Made by a program: the position numbers and the translations under genes. This document shows, in pieces, positions 35,701 through 45,602 of a stretch of DNA of 64,000 nt. Under the pieces are notes generated by a model. That model worked only from the letters and a program-made list of their open reading frames with translations. It searched no databases and was not told the origin of the DNA. Source of the DNA: Sphingomicrobium marinum (GTDB lineage: Bacteria > Pseudomonadota > Alphaproteobacteria > Sphingomonadales > Sphingomonadaceae); NCBI RefSeq assembly GCF_026157105.1, contig NZ_JANPVQ010000001.1, positions 241,501 through 305,500 on the forward strand, read 5' to 3'. Within the stretch, counting starts at the first letter, position 1. Every line of letters starts with the position of its first letter.

Positions 35701-36602
35701 GCGAAGAGCGACCTGATCGTTTCGGGAGCTCGTTCGAGCATTTCGGTAGCGTAGAGCAACGGCGCGTCCAGATCGCCGCGCACGAACTCCGCCGCCTCGG
35801 CCAGGCACCCGCTCCCGTCCTCGCTATAAAGCGCCATTCGCATTCGGATCGCGGCGCCATCGCAGACCGCGAGCGCGGCCACCGGCGAATGGCAATTGCC
35901 GCCAAGGCCGAGGATAAAGGCTCGCTCGACCAGCACGGCATCGTGGGTGTCCTTGTGATCGATTGCCGCCAGCAATTCCTGCATTGCCGCATCGTCGCTG
36001 CGCGCATCGATCCCCACCGCGCCCTGTGCGGCTGCTGGCAGCATGACGTCAGTTTCGATGAAGTGGCCGACGTCGCTTTGTCCCAACCGGTCGAGCCCTG
36101 CAGCTGCCAGAAGTGTGGCATCGGCCTCTCCCGCCTCCAGCTTGGCAAGCCGCGTGGCGACGTTGCCGCGCAAGGACACCGGGACAAGATCAGGGCGAAT
36201 GGATTGCAGCTGCGCGGCGCGGCGCGGACTGGACGTGCCCACCCGCGCCCCTTGCGGCAGTGCGTCGATAGTGTCGGCGCCGACAAGCTTGTCTCGCACA
36301 TCGGCACGCTCGAGCATTGCCGTGATGCGCAAGCCGTCAGGCCGCTCGCTTTCAACATCCTTCATCGAATGTACGCTGATATCGGTCTCACCCGCCAGCA
36401 GCGCGCGATCGAGTTCCTTGGTCCAGACGGCTTTTCCGCCAATTTCGGCGATCGGCCGATCGGTCACGCGGTCACCGCCGGTCTTGAGCGTGACGATATC
36501 GGTATCGATATCGCCGTGCGCCGCGTGCAGCGCATCCGCCACCATATGCGCCTGTTTGAGCGCCAGCGGAGAACCCCGCGTTCCGATCCTGACCTTTCGC
36601 AC
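35697..36602 (-). CDS. hemC: porphobilinogen deaminase (hydroxymethylbilane synthase)
   Basis: This 301-residue enzyme polymerises four porphobilinogens. The N-terminal IGTRGSPLALKQAHMVADAL, the FTKELD-type segment VWTKELDRALL and HSMKDVE are intact. The residue that carries the dipyrromethane cofactor is Cys237 in GGNCHSPVAALA, a slightly unusual version of the family's GGCQVPIA loop. It is divergent from tsaD across 64 bases, a conserved alphaproteobacterial arrangement. Confidence 0.96.
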   Translation of the reverse strand: MRKVRIGTRGSPLALKQAHMVADALHAAHGDIDTDIVTLKTGGDRVTDRPIAEIGGKAVWTKELDRALLAGETDISVHSMKDVESERPDGLRITAMLERADVRDKLVGADTIDALPQGARVGTSSPRRAAQLQSIRPDLVPVSLRGNVATRLAKLEAGEADATLLAAAGLDRLGQSDVGHFIETDVMLPAAAQGAVGIDARSDDAAMQELLAAIDHKDTHDAVLVERAFILGLGGNCHSPVAALAVCDGAAIRMRMALYSEDGSGCLAEAAEFVRGDLDAPLLYATEMLERAPETIRSLFA

Positions 36603-36666
36603 GGCCTAGCCCTGCCACCCCCAAGCCCCTAGCGCAACGCTCCACTTTTCGGCAGGAGCATCGGCA

Positions 36667-37698
36667 ATGACATTGATCCTTGGCCTTGAGTCTTCGTGCG
36701 ACGATAGCGCGGCCGCGCTGGTGACGTCTGATCGCCAGATCCTGGCGCAGGCCGTGGTCGGGCAGGCCGATCACCACCGTCCCTTCGGCGGGGTGGTGCC
36801 CGAAATCGCGGCGCGCGCGCATGTCGAGATCTTGCCGAGGCTGATCCGCCAGGTGCTCGACGAAGCCGACATTTCGATCAGCGAAGTGGATGCGATTGCG
36901 GCGACGGCCGGGCCCGGGCTGGTCGGCGGCGTCATGGTCGGGCTTCTCGCTGGCAAAGGGCTCGCATTATCGGCGCGCAAGCCGCTGGTGGCGGTCAACC
37001 ATCTCGAGGGCCATGCATTGTCGCCCAGGCTCACCGACGCCTTGCTGCAATTTCCCTACCTCCTGCTTCTCGCGAGTGGCGGGCATTGCCAACTGCTCGA
37101 AGTGCGCGGGGTCGACGATTATCGGCGCCTCGCCACCACCATCGACGATGCCGCGGGTGAGGCGTTCGACAAGTCGGCCAAATTGCTGGGGCTCGGCTAT
37201 CCGGGCGGTCCGGCGGTCGAGCGGCTGGCCAAGGATGGCGATCCGCAAGCAGTGCCCTTGCCGCGTCCGCTAGTGGGCTCGGGCGAACCGCATTTCAGTT
37301 TCGCTGGCCTCAAGAGCGCAGTGCAGCGTGCGGTACAAAACGGGAACCACACGCCCGAAGACATCGCCGCCAGTTTCCAGCAGGCGGTGGTCGACTGCTT
37401 TGTCGATCGCACGCGATTGGCGCTCGAAGACAGCGATGCGCCGGCACTGGTCGTGGCAGGCGGCGTTGCGGCCAATCAGGCCGTACGCGGCGCCTTGCAG
37501 GCCCTGGCGGAAGAGCAGAGCCGTGCTTTCTCGGTGCCGCCGGGCTGGCTGTGCACCGACAATGCAGCCATGATCGGTTGGGCAGGCGTGGAACGATTTA
37601 CCGCAGGGCTCGTCGATGAGCTGGACACGCCGGCGCGGGCGCGCTGGCCGCTCGATGACGGCGCGGAAAAGGTACGGGGGGCAGGCGTAAAGGCATGA
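36667..37698 (+). CDS. tsaD: tRNA N6-adenosine threonylcarbamoyltransferase
   Basis: This 343-residue ASKHA-fold enzyme transfers threonylcarbamoyl to A37 of ANN-decoding tRNAs. The metal-binding HxxxH is His112-Leu-Glu-Gly-His116. GLESSCDDSAAALV, PFGGVVPEIAARAH and the nucleotide loops (LASGGHCQLLEV, VAGGVAANQAVR) are complete. The gpsA start overlaps its stop by four bases. Confidence 0.97.
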   Translation: MTLILGLESSCDDSAAALVTSDRQILAQAVVGQADHHRPFGGVVPEIAARAHVEILPRLIRQVLDEADISISEVDAIAATAGPGLVGGVMVGLLAGKGLALSARKPLVAVNHLEGHALSPRLTDALLQFPYLLLLASGGHCQLLEVRGVDDYRRLATTIDDAAGEAFDKSAKLLGLGYPGGPAVERLAKDGDPQAVPLPRPLVGSGEPHFSFAGLKSAVQRAVQNGNHTPEDIAASFQQAVVDCFVDRTRLALEDSDAPALVVAGGVAANQAVRGALQALAEEQSRAFSVPPGWLCTDNAAMIGWAGVERFTAGLVDELDTPARARWPLDDGAEKVRGAGVKA

Positions 37699-38684
37699 GC
37701 ATCGAGAAACTGGCGGTCATTGGCGGCGGCGCGTGGGGCACCGCATTGGCGCAGGTCGCTGCGACCGGCGGGCGCGAAACGCTTTTGTGGGCGCGCGAGG
37801 ATGACGTCGTCGAGGCCATCAACAAGATCCATGAAAACCCCATCTACCTCAAGGGACTGAAGCTCGATCCGGCAATCCGCGCCACCGGCAAGTTCACCGA
37901 ACTGACGTCATGCGATGCCTGGCTCGTCGTGACGCCGGCACAGCACATGCGCACCGTGTTGAGCTATTGCCCCTGTCCCGAGATGCCGCTGATCCTGTGT
38001 TCCAAGGGCATCGAAGGCAAATCAGGCAAGCTGCTGCACGACGTCGCCAGAGACGTCTGTCCGACATCGCCCATTGCCGTACTGTCGGGTCCGACATTCG
38101 CACACGAAGTGGCCGCTGGGTTGCCGACTGCGGTGACGTTAGCGTGCGAGGACGAGGCGCTGGGTGAACAGATCCGCGATCGCATCGCCCTGCCCACCTT
38201 TCGCACCTATTTGACCGACGATGTCGCGGGCGCCGAAATCGGCGGTGCGATAAAGAACGTGCTGGCGATCGGGTGCGGGATCGTCGACGGCAAGGGGCTC
38301 GGCCAGAATGCGCGAGCATCGCTTATCGCGCGCGGTTTTGCCGAGATGATCCGCTTTGGCGAGGCGATGGGTGCGCGCCGCGACACCATGGCGGGCCTAT
38401 CGGGACTGGGCGACCTCGTGCTGACCTGTTCCTCGACCGCCAGCCGCAACTATTCGCTCGGGGTTGCCATCGGCGAAGGCCAGGCTGCGGCCGACCTGAT
38501 GAAGGACCGCACCACGGTGGCGGAAGGCGCGCATACCGCGCCGGTGCTCAAGAAGCTGGCCGATGACAAGGATATCGACATGCCGATCACCCAAGCGGTG
38601 GCGGCGTTGCTGGCTGCGGACCTGACGATCGACGAAGCGCTCGAACAATTGCTCAGCCGCCCGCCGCGTCCCGAAGCTCACTAG
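37695..38684 (+). CDS. gpsA: NAD(P)H-dependent glycerol-3-phosphate dehydrogenase
   Basis: This 329-residue enzyme makes sn-glycerol 3-phosphate for phospholipids. The N-terminal VIGGGAWGTALAQ binds NAD(P)H. LCSKGIE, AVLSGPTFAHEVAAGLPTAVTLA, the catalytic-lysine region IGGAIKNVLAIGCG and GLSGLGDLVLTCSSTASRNYSLG are all present. It follows tsaD with overlap and converges with the DUF1674 gene. Confidence 0.97.
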   Translation: MSIEKLAVIGGGAWGTALAQVAATGGRETLLWAREDDVVEAINKIHENPIYLKGLKLDPAIRATGKFTELTSCDAWLVVTPAQHMRTVLSYCPCPEMPLILCSKGIEGKSGKLLHDVARDVCPTSPIAVLSGPTFAHEVAAGLPTAVTLACEDEALGEQIRDRIALPTFRTYLTDDVAGAEIGGAIKNVLAIGCGIVDGKGLGQNARASLIARGFAEMIRFGEAMGARRDTMAGLSGLGDLVLTCSSTASRNYSLGVAIGEGQAAADLMKDRTTVAEGAHTAPVLKKLADDKDIDMPITQAVAALLAADLTIDEALEQLLSRPPRPEAH

Positions 38685-38848
38685 AAGTCCCAGGCAATTC
38701 CTTTTCTCTCCCAATCGCCATAGCGCGTCGGGTCGGGACGGTCTTTCTCGCCATAAGGTGCATCCGCCTCGTCGACCTTCTCCGGCTCGGGCACGGGGGG
38801 AGAGGGCGAAAGATATTCGGGCGGTTTGAGATGCTTTGGCCGTTTCAT
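38681..38848 (-). CDS. DUF1674 protein, succinate dehydrogenase assembly factor 4-like
   Basis: This small 55-residue protein ends in the family's strongly conserved block, GEKDRPDPTRYGDWERKGIA. The DUF1674 family includes the eukaryotic SdhAF4 factor, which helps flavinylated SdhA assemble. The N-terminal half is Pro/Lys-rich and probably disordered. I use the ATG at 38848; another ATG at 38878 would add ten residues but overlaps the rsmB start. It is divergent from rsmB by 28 bases and overlaps gpsA tail to tail by four. Confidence 0.88.
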   Translation of the reverse strand: MKRPKHLKPPEYLSPSPPVPEPEKVDEADAPYGEKDRPDPTRYGDWERKGIAWDF

Positions 38849-38876
38849 ATCTGCCAAATGGGGGGTAAGGGGCCGC

Positions 38877-40124
38877 ATGCCAAGACAGGATATAGAAGGT
38901 AGCGCCGCACGCGCCGCTGCACTGCGCATGCTGGATGCGGTGCTGCGACGTGACGAAACGCTCGAGCATGCCGCTGGATTTGCAACCAAGGGGTTGCCGC
39001 CAGCCGATGCAGCTTTGGCCGTGGCGATCGCGGGCGAGACACTGCGCCGCCTGCCCGATCTCGACGCGCTGATCGATAGCGCGATGCAGCGCCCGCTGCC
39101 CGAGGACGCCAAAGCGCGTACGGTGTTGCGGCTGGCGCTGGCCCAGAAAATCGGTCTCGACACGCCCGATCATGCCGTGGTGGCGACCGCGCTGCCGCTG
39201 GTCGATGGCGGCCCGCGCCGCCTTGTCCATGGCGTGCTCTCGACGCTGCTCAAGCGCGATCGCCTGTTGGATGACGAGCCGCCACGCCTGCCGGACGCGG
39301 TGGCGCGTCGCTGGTTCAAGGCGTGGGGCAAGGATGTCGTGATGGCAGCGCGGCGTGCGCTGGCATCGCGGCCACCGCTCGATCTCAGCTTCAAGGCCGA
39401 ACCCGTCAAATTTGACGGTGTGAAACTCGCCCCTCTTCACCGCCGTCTGACCGACGCCGGAAAGGTGACGTCGCTTCCCGGCTTCGCAGAAGGGGAATGG
39501 TGGGTGCAGGACTTGGCGGCCTCCTTGCCCGCGCGCTGCATCCCGGACGATGCCAGCCGCGTGCTCGATGCCGCCGCAGCCCCCGGGGGCAAGGCGATGC
39601 AGCTGGCTGCTGCCGGGCATCAGGTCACCGCGCTCGACCGTTCTAAAAGTCGTCTCAGGCGACTTAGGGAGAATTTCACGCGCGTCGGTATCGAAGCCGA
39701 GATCGTCGAGGCCGCGCTCGAAGACTATGCTCCAGACGCGCCGTTCGATGCCGTCCTTCTCGACGCGCCTTGCAGTGCCAGCGGCACGCTGCGCCGCCAT
39801 CCCGAAGTCCTCTACCGTGCGCGCCCGGCAGTGATCGAGCAGATGGCGGAGGTGCAGCACCGCCTGATCGACGCTGCTGCCAAGCTGGTCGGCCCGGGCG
39901 GTCACCTTGTCTACGCCACCTGTTCGCTCGAGCCCGAAGAGGGCGAAGAAATCGTGACTGCCTTCGTCGAACGAAACGGCGATTTCTCGATCGATCCGAT
40001 AGCGCTCGATATCGACGGCATCGCGGCTGACGAGGCGGGATGGCTGCGGATCCTGCCCGGGATGCTCGAAGCCCAGGGCGGGCTGGACTTTTTCTTTATC
40101 TGCCGCCTTGTCCGAAAGGGCTGA
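38877..40124 (+). CDS. rsmB: 16S rRNA m5C967 methyltransferase RsmB-type
   Basis: This 415-residue protein has an N-terminal NusB-like RNA-binding domain (about 1-130) and a C-terminal Rossmann methyltransferase. The SAM loop is [16 protein letters not shown], motif IV is [17 protein letters not shown] and motif VI is [13 protein letters not shown]; these hold the two cysteines of m5C RNA methylases. The ATG at 38877 puts the NusB domain at the very start. The exact rRNA position is assumed from the family. Confidence 0.92.
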   Translation: MPRQDIEGSAARAAALRMLDAVLRRDETLEHAAGFATKGLPPADAALAVAIAGETLRRLPDLDALIDSAMQRPLPEDAKARTVLRLALAQKIGLDTPDHAVVATALPLVDGGPRRLVHGVLSTLLKRDRLLDDEPPRLPDAVARRWFKAWGKDVVMAARRALASRPPLDLSFKAEPVKFDGVKLAPLHRRLTDAGKVTSLPGFAEGEWWVQDLAASLPARCIPDDASRVLDAAAAPGGKAMQLAAAGHQVTALDRSKSRLRRLRENFTRVGIEAEIVEAALEDYAPDAPFDAVLLDAPCSASGTLRRHPEVLYRARPAVIEQMAEVQHRLIDAAAKLVGPGGHLVYATCSLEPEEGEEIVTAFVERNGDFSIDPIALDIDGIAADEAGWLRILPGMLEAQGGLDFFFICRLVRKG

Positions 40125-40144
40125 TCAAGGCTAATCGGGAAGCC

Positions 40145-40804
40145 ATGGCAAAACCCCTCATTTCCCCGTCGATCCTGTCCGCCGATTTCGCCAAGCTGGG
40201 CGAGGAAGTCCGTGCCATCGACGAGGCGGGGGCCGACTGGATCCATGTCGACGTGATGGACGGTCATTATGTCCCAAACATCACGATCGGTCCGGCCGTG
40301 GTGAAGGCGCTGCGACCGCACACCGACAAGCCGTTCGATGTCCACCTGATGATCAGCCCGGTCGACCAGTATCTCGAAGCCTTCGCCGACGCGGGTGCCG
40401 ATATCATCACCGTGCATCCCGAAGCAGGCGCGCATACCCATCGCACGCTGCAGGCGATCCGCGCGCTGGGCAAGAAGGCTGGGGTGGTGCTCAATCCGGG
40501 CACGCACGAAAACGAGCTCGACTATTTGCTCGACCTGGCGGACCTGGTGCTGGTGATGAGCGTGAATCCCGGTTTCGGCGGGCAGAAATTCATTCCCTCG
40601 CAGCTCCACAAGATTGAAATGATTGCCGAAAAGGTTTCCAAGCGAGGCCTTGACGTCACCATCGAAGTCGACGGCGGTGTAGATCCCGACACGGCGCCGC
40701 GTTGTGTCGACGCGGGTGCCTCGGCACTGGTCGCGGGCACGGCGGTCTTCCGCGGCGGGCCATCCGCCTATGCCGACAATATCAGGGCGCTGAAGGGGGC
40801 CTGA
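40145..40804 (+). CDS. rpe: ribulose-phosphate 3-epimerase
   Basis: This 219-residue barrel interconverts ribulose 5-phosphate and xylulose 5-phosphate. The metal and catalytic residues lie in [43 protein letters not shown] and IEVDGGV. It follows rsmB by 20 bases, and its TGA shares one base with the next ATG (TGATG). Confidence 0.97.
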   Translation: MAKPLISPSILSADFAKLGEEVRAIDEAGADWIHVDVMDGHYVPNITIGPAVVKALRPHTDKPFDVHLMISPVDQYLEAFADAGADIITVHPEAGAHTHRTLQAIRALGKKAGVVLNPGTHENELDYLLDLADLVLVMSVNPGFGGQKFIPSQLHKIEMIAEKVSKRGLDVTIEVDGGVDPDTAPRCVDAGASALVAGTAVFRGGPSAYADNIRALKGA

Positions 40805-42429
40805 TGGCATCGCTCGGTCGCCTCGCGCGCGGCGGCCCGCTGGAGCGCCTGCTGGGGCAGCGCAACAATGCGCTACGTCTGACGGCAATCCCGCGCGACC
40901 ATGTCGAAGGCGACCGCCGCCTCGGCGAAGCGTTCCTTACCGGTACGCTCGTTCATGGCGCCGAGCGGCTCGATCTTCACGACCTCGATTTTTCAAACTT
41001 TCCGCCCAAATCGCCGGCGGCGCGGCACCTGCATAGCTTCGCCTGGCTACGCGACCTGGCCGCGGCGACAGGGCGCGAACAGGGTTCGCCGCTGGGCGAG
41101 GCCATTGCCGGACGCTGGCTGGTCGTCCACGGCGCCAAGCCTGACGAGGCGTGGGCACCGGAGCTTTGGGGCGAACGGCTGCTCTTCTGGACCGCCTATG
41201 CGCCCTACATCCTATCTACCCGCGAAACCGCGTATCGCTCGGCGCTGCTCAACACGATGGCGCGCGGTGCGCGGAGTCTGGCCAAGAATGCCGACAAGGC
41301 GCGGCCCGGGCTCGACCGCATTACCGCGTGGGCGGGGCTTGTGGTGACCAGCCTGTGCCTTGAGGGCATGCCGCGGGTTGCGCGCGCCGAAAGCGGGCTG
41401 ATGCGCGCGCTGGCGCAGGGCCAATTCGATGATGGCGGGCTGATGAGCCGCTCGCCCTCCGAACAGTTACTGCTGGTCGACCGGCTGGGCTTGGTCCGCG
41501 CTGCCTATTTCGCTGCCAAGCAGACGCTGCCCAACGCGCTCGAGGATGCCGCTTCCGCCGCGCTTGCTGCCTTGCACGGTGTCACGATGGGCGATGGCGC
41601 GCTGGCCAGCTGGCAGGGGGGAAATGCAGGCAGCGCGCCGCGTATCGCTGCGATTACTGAAGGATGCGGCCTGCGTGCGCGCCCACTGCGGCAGGCGCGC
41701 GGGTGGGGTTATCAGCGTCTGAGCGCGCTCGGCACGGTGGTGAGTTTCGATGCTGCACCGCCGCCGCTCGCCACGATGATCGAGACGGGCTGTGCATCGA
41801 CTCTCGCCATCGAACTGTCCGACGGTTCGCAGCGGCTGGTGGTCAGCTGCGGCGGGCCTGGTCGTGCCAAGGCCAGCTTGCCCAACGAACTGGTCGAAGG
41901 GCTGCGCTCCTCGGCGGCGCATTCCACACTCATCCTTGATGACATGAACAGCACCGCGATCCAGCCCGACGGACCGCTCGGCAAGGGAGTCAACGACGTC
42001 ATCCTCGATCGCTCGGAAGATCAGGACGCCAGCATGGTGAGCGCCAGCCACGACGGCTACGCGCGTCGCACCGGCTTTGTCCACGAACGCGCGCTTACGC
42101 TCGGTAATGATGGCAAGGAGTTGGCGGGGGAGGACAGGCTTACGCCCAAGGGCCGCCGCAAGGGCAAAGCCGGCCTACCGTTCGCACTGCGATTCCATCT
42201 CGCGCCCGGGGTCGAGCCCACACCGACGGCCGACGGCATGGGCGCGATCCTGCGCTCGGACACCGCGCCCCCGTGGAACTTCCGCTGCCGTGGCGCGCGG
42301 CTCAGGATCGAACAATCGCTGCACGTTTCGGCGCGCGGCGAACCACTCCAGACCCAGCAGCTGGTCGTGACCGGCGAAACGCAGCGCGATGGCGCTGACG
42401 TCAGCTGGACCTTCCGTCGCTCAAGCTAA
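40804..42429 (+). CDS. heparinase II/III-family protein
   Basis: This 541-residue protein has an alpha-helical N-terminal toroid (roughly residues 60-290) followed by a beta-sandwich heparinase II/III-like C-terminal domain (about 305-540). That is the polysaccharide lyase PL12/PL21-like architecture. There is no signal peptide, so the substrate may be handled inside the cell or the protein may be exported otherwise; the substrate is unknown. It sits between rpe and purH, a setting common in sphingomonads. The ATG at 40804 is fixed by the overlap with rpe. Confidence 0.85.
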   Translation: MASLGRLARGGPLERLLGQRNNALRLTAIPRDHVEGDRRLGEAFLTGTLVHGAERLDLHDLDFSNFPPKSPAARHLHSFAWLRDLAAATGREQGSPLGEAIAGRWLVVHGAKPDEAWAPELWGERLLFWTAYAPYILSTRETAYRSALLNTMARGARSLAKNADKARPGLDRITAWAGLVVTSLCLEGMPRVARAESGLMRALAQGQFDDGGLMSRSPSEQLLLVDRLGLVRAAYFAAKQTLPNALEDAASAALAALHGVTMGDGALASWQGGNAGSAPRIAAITEGCGLRARPLRQARGWGYQRLSALGTVVSFDAAPPPLATMIETGCASTLAIELSDGSQRLVVSCGGPGRAKASLPNELVEGLRSSAAHSTLILDDMNSTAIQPDGPLGKGVNDVILDRSEDQDASMVSASHDGYARRTGFVHERALTLGNDGKELAGEDRLTPKGRRKGKAGLPFALRFHLAPGVEPTPTADGMGAILRSDTAPPWNFRCRGARLRIEQSLHVSARGEPLQTQQLVVTGETQRDGADVSWTFRRSS

Positions 42430-42438
42430 GGACATTTC

Positions 42439-44025
42439 ATGCAGGACCATAAGAAGATTACGCGCGCCCTCTTGTCGGTGACGGACAAGGAAGGGTTGGA
42501 GCCGCTGGCGGCGGCGCTCGCGCGCCACGGTGCCGAACTGGTCTCGACGGGCGGCACCGCGGCCAAGCTGCGCGAATGGGGTCATGACGTCAAAGACGTG
42601 TCCGAGCTCACGGGCTTTCCCGAGATGATGGATGGCCGCGTGAAGACGCTGCATCCCAAGGTGCATGGCGGGATTCTCGGGGTGCGCAATAATGCCGACC
42701 ACATGGCGGCGATGGACGAGCACGGCATCGGCCCGATCGATATGGTGGTCGTCAACCTCTATGCCTTCGAGAAGACGGTGATGAGCGGCGCGGACCGCGA
42801 CACGATCATCGAGAATATCGACATCGGCGGCCCATCGATGGTGCGCTCCGCGGCCAAGAACCACGAGGATGTGGCGATCGTCACCGATCCGCTCGATTAC
42901 GATGCGGTGATTGGCGAACTCGACGCTCACGGCGGGCTGACGCAGGAATTTCGCAGCATACTGGCGGCAAAGGCCTTTGCGCTGACCGCGGCCTATGACG
43001 CCGCCATTTCGAGCTGGTTTGCGTTCGGTGACCAGGGACAGGCCTATCCCGATCGCCGCGCGCTGGCGATGCACAAGGCAGACGAACTACGCTACGGTGA
43101 AAATCCGCACCAGAAGGCCGCGCTCTACATCCCGCAGGCGGTAGCGCCCGGGATCGCCGCTGCCAGACAGGTGCAGGGCAAAGCGCTCAGCTACAACAAC
43201 CTCAACGATGCCGATGCGGCGTTCGATCTGGCATCCGAGTTCCGCGGCGGTGATCCCGCGATCGTCATCGTCAAGCACGCCAATCCATGCGGCGTCGCGC
43301 AGGCCTCGAGCCTACGGCAGGCGTGGCAGGATGCGCTTGAATGCGACAGCGTGTCGGCCTTTGGCGGCATTGTCGCGATGAACCGGACGTTGGACGGCGA
43401 GACGGCAGAGGCGATCGCGGAAATCTTCACCGAAGTCGTAATCGCGCCCGATGCCGACGAAGCAGCGATGGCGGCATTGTCGAAGAAGAAGAACCTGCGC
43501 CTGCTACTCACGGGCGATCTGCCCGATCCGGCGCGTCCGGGGCAGACGATGAAGCCGATCGCGGGCGGCATCCTGATTCAGGACCGCGACAACGGCAAAG
43601 TCGTGCGAGACGACTTGAAGGTGGTCACCAAGCGCGCGCCCAGCGAGCAGGAACTGGCCGACTGCCTGTTTGCCTGGACGGTTGCCAAACACGTGAAATC
43701 AAATGCGATCGTCTATGCCAAGGACGGCATGACCGCGGGCATTGGCGCCGGCCAGATGAACCGGCGCGACAGTGCACGCATCGCCGCGATCAAGGCTGGC
43801 GAAGCGGCCGAGAAATATGGCTGGGACCAGCCCAAGACGGTGGGCAGCGCCGTGGCGTCAGACGCCTTCTTCCCATTTGCGGACGGGTTGTTGAGCGCAG
43901 CCGAGGCCGGCGCGACGGCGGTGATCCAGCCGGGCGGTTCGATCCGCGACGATGAAGTCATTGCGGCGGCGGACGACGCGGGTCTCGCAATGGTCTTCAC
44001 CGGGATGCGCCACTTCAGGCACTAG
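42439..44025 (+). CDS. purH: bifunctional AICAR transformylase / IMP cyclohydrolase
   Basis: This 528-residue purine enzyme performs the last two steps to IMP. The N-terminal methylglyoxal-synthase-like domain (about 1-195, [34 protein letters not shown]) closes the ring. The rest transfers the formyl group ([47 protein letters not shown]). AAGGA lies ahead of the ATG. The substrate AICAR is also released by HisF/HisH, which links it to the his operon metabolically. Confidence 0.97.
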   Translation: MQDHKKITRALLSVTDKEGLEPLAAALARHGAELVSTGGTAAKLREWGHDVKDVSELTGFPEMMDGRVKTLHPKVHGGILGVRNNADHMAAMDEHGIGPIDMVVVNLYAFEKTVMSGADRDTIIENIDIGGPSMVRSAAKNHEDVAIVTDPLDYDAVIGELDAHGGLTQEFRSILAAKAFALTAAYDAAISSWFAFGDQGQAYPDRRALAMHKADELRYGENPHQKAALYIPQAVAPGIAAARQVQGKALSYNNLNDADAAFDLASEFRGGDPAIVIVKHANPCGVAQASSLRQAWQDALECDSVSAFGGIVAMNRTLDGETAEAIAEIFTEVVIAPDADEAAMAALSKKKNLRLLLTGDLPDPARPGQTMKPIAGGILIQDRDNGKVVRDDLKVVTKRAPSEQELADCLFAWTVAKHVKSNAIVYAKDGMTAGIGAGQMNRRDSARIAAIKAGEAAEKYGWDQPKTVGSAVASDAFFPFADGLLSAAEAGATAVIQPGGSIRDDEVIAAADDAGLAMVFTGMRHFRH

Positions 44026-44027
44026 GA

Positions 44028-45587
44028 TCAGGTCGGTGCGCTTCCGCTCGATCCGGGCGGGGGCAATTCGACGTCGTCTTCGGTGATTTCGCTCTTCTTC
44101 ATCTTGAATAGTTCGCGATCCTCGGGGCCGAAGCCTTTTTTCCAGATGATGAAGCCGAAGGCGATCATGATGGCGGGCGCACCAATGGCGACCTGGCCCC
44201 AATCGGGCATCATGACCGCGAAGAAGCCGACGACCAATGCGGCGGCTGCGGCCCACAAGAGCGGCCAACGCCATCCCGATACGGGCGCATCGACGATGCC
44301 CGAAAGCAGCCACGCCTTGCTGAGCGCGGCAAAGCCCAGGGCCAGCGCCAATCCGATGGCCGGGCCCGTCGCCTGCACATAATCGGGTACGTCCATCGAT
44401 CGCAGCACCAGGATAGCCCCAATCCCCAGCGCGACTTCCAGCCCGATCATGACGAAGCTGATCAGCATGTTGCGATGCCGCGCAAGGTAGATAAGCGCGG
44501 CTTCCGACACCGCGGCCATTGCAGCGATGACTTCAGCCGCCAGCAGCACGCCCAGGATGAGGAAGCCGACGCCGAATTCGGGGCCGATAAGGTTCATGAT
44601 TGCCATTGCCGGAATGCCGAGCGCCAGCGCAACGCCCGCCTGCGCGGCGATAATCCAGAAACCCACTTGCCGCACCTGCTTGGCCACCGCCTTGTGGTTC
44701 CCGGCTTCGACATTACGCGAAATGACCGGGCCCATGATCGGGTCGAAACTGGTCTTCAATTTGGACGGAAGTGACGCCACTTGCTGCGCGCCCCAGTAGA
44801 TCCCGACGATTGCAGGCGAGAAAAAGAGGCCGAGGAGCGCCAGGTCGATGCGCCGTGATCCCCATTCCACCGCATCGGCTGCCGCCACGGGCAGGTTTCG
44901 CCGCGCCATTTCCCACAGCTTCACGGGGTGCGGGCGCCAGTGGTGCGGGAAGCCGTAGCTCTTGAAGAACGGCCACATCGCGGCGAGCAGCGCGCCGACC
45001 ATCGAGGCCACATAGGCGATGATCAGCCCGCTTTCGACCGCCCAGAAGGCCAAGATGCCTGCCACGATCGAGATGGTGAATGGCTCGACGATCGCGCGGC
45101 TGCGCACCGTCGAGGCGATATCGTGGCGGTAGGCGAGCGCGGCGAGCATGATCTCGGTCCAGGCCAATGCCAGCGCGGTGATCGGCAACAACCGCTCGAG
45201 CCCGCGTATCTCCGAGTTGGGGAACATCGCCTGCGGAAACACGAACAGGATCGCCATCATGATGAGCGAGCCGAAAAAGGCGACGATCAGGCCGTCATAG
45301 ACAACCGCGGTGTGATCCTCATCGGGTGCAGCGGATAGCTGCTGCGCAAGTCCTCGTTTGAGGCCAAGCGTGGCCAGCTGCGCGGCAAATTCGACCACGA
45401 TCAGCGCATAGGCAAAGCGGCCGACTTCATCGGCGCCATAGAACTGCCCGGCGATGAACAGGAACGGGAGACGCGCCAGCAGGCGAATGAGGAAGCCGCC
45501 GAAATTGATGCGGCCGCCGCGCGCCAGCGCCGCAAGGTCGGCCTTGCCGCCGTCAGCTTTCGGTGACGCCACTAGGTTTTCCCCCAA
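44028..45587 (-). CDS. polysaccharide flippase (Wzx/MOP superfamily)
   Basis: This 519-residue membrane protein has about 12-14 hydrophobic segments from residue 27 onward and ends in a short acidic cytoplasmic tail. The pattern fits lipid-linked oligosaccharide flippases (RfbX/Wzx, MATE-like fold). No glycosyltransferases are nearby, so the substrate cannot be inferred. It converges with purH two bases away and follows polA on the same strand after 15 bases. Confidence 0.82.
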   Translation of the reverse strand: MGENLVASPKADGGKADLAALARGGRINFGGFLIRLLARLPFLFIAGQFYGADEVGRFAYALIVVEFAAQLATLGLKRGLAQQLSAAPDEDHTAVVYDGLIVAFFGSLIMMAILFVFPQAMFPNSEIRGLERLLPITALALAWTEIMLAALAYRHDIASTVRSRAIVEPFTISIVAGILAFWAVESGLIIAYVASMVGALLAAMWPFFKSYGFPHHWRPHPVKLWEMARRNLPVAAADAVEWGSRRIDLALLGLFFSPAIVGIYWGAQQVASLPSKLKTSFDPIMGPVISRNVEAGNHKAVAKQVRQVGFWIIAAQAGVALALGIPAMAIMNLIGPEFGVGFLILGVLLAAEVIAAMAAVSEAALIYLARHRNMLISFVMIGLEVALGIGAILVLRSMDVPDYVQATGPAIGLALALGFAALSKAWLLSGIVDAPVSGWRWPLLWAAAAALVVGFFAVMMPDWGQVAIGAPAIMIAFGFIIWKKGFGPEDRELFKMKKSEITEDDVELPPPGSSGSAPT

Positions 45588-45602
45588 GAAGGACAGCGCG
45601 GC

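Noticed and set aside
38397-39905. 502-codon minus-strand frame across gpsA, the DUF1674 gene and rsmB
   Set aside because: It crosses three well-supported genes and the divergent gap between them, with no recognisable protein features.
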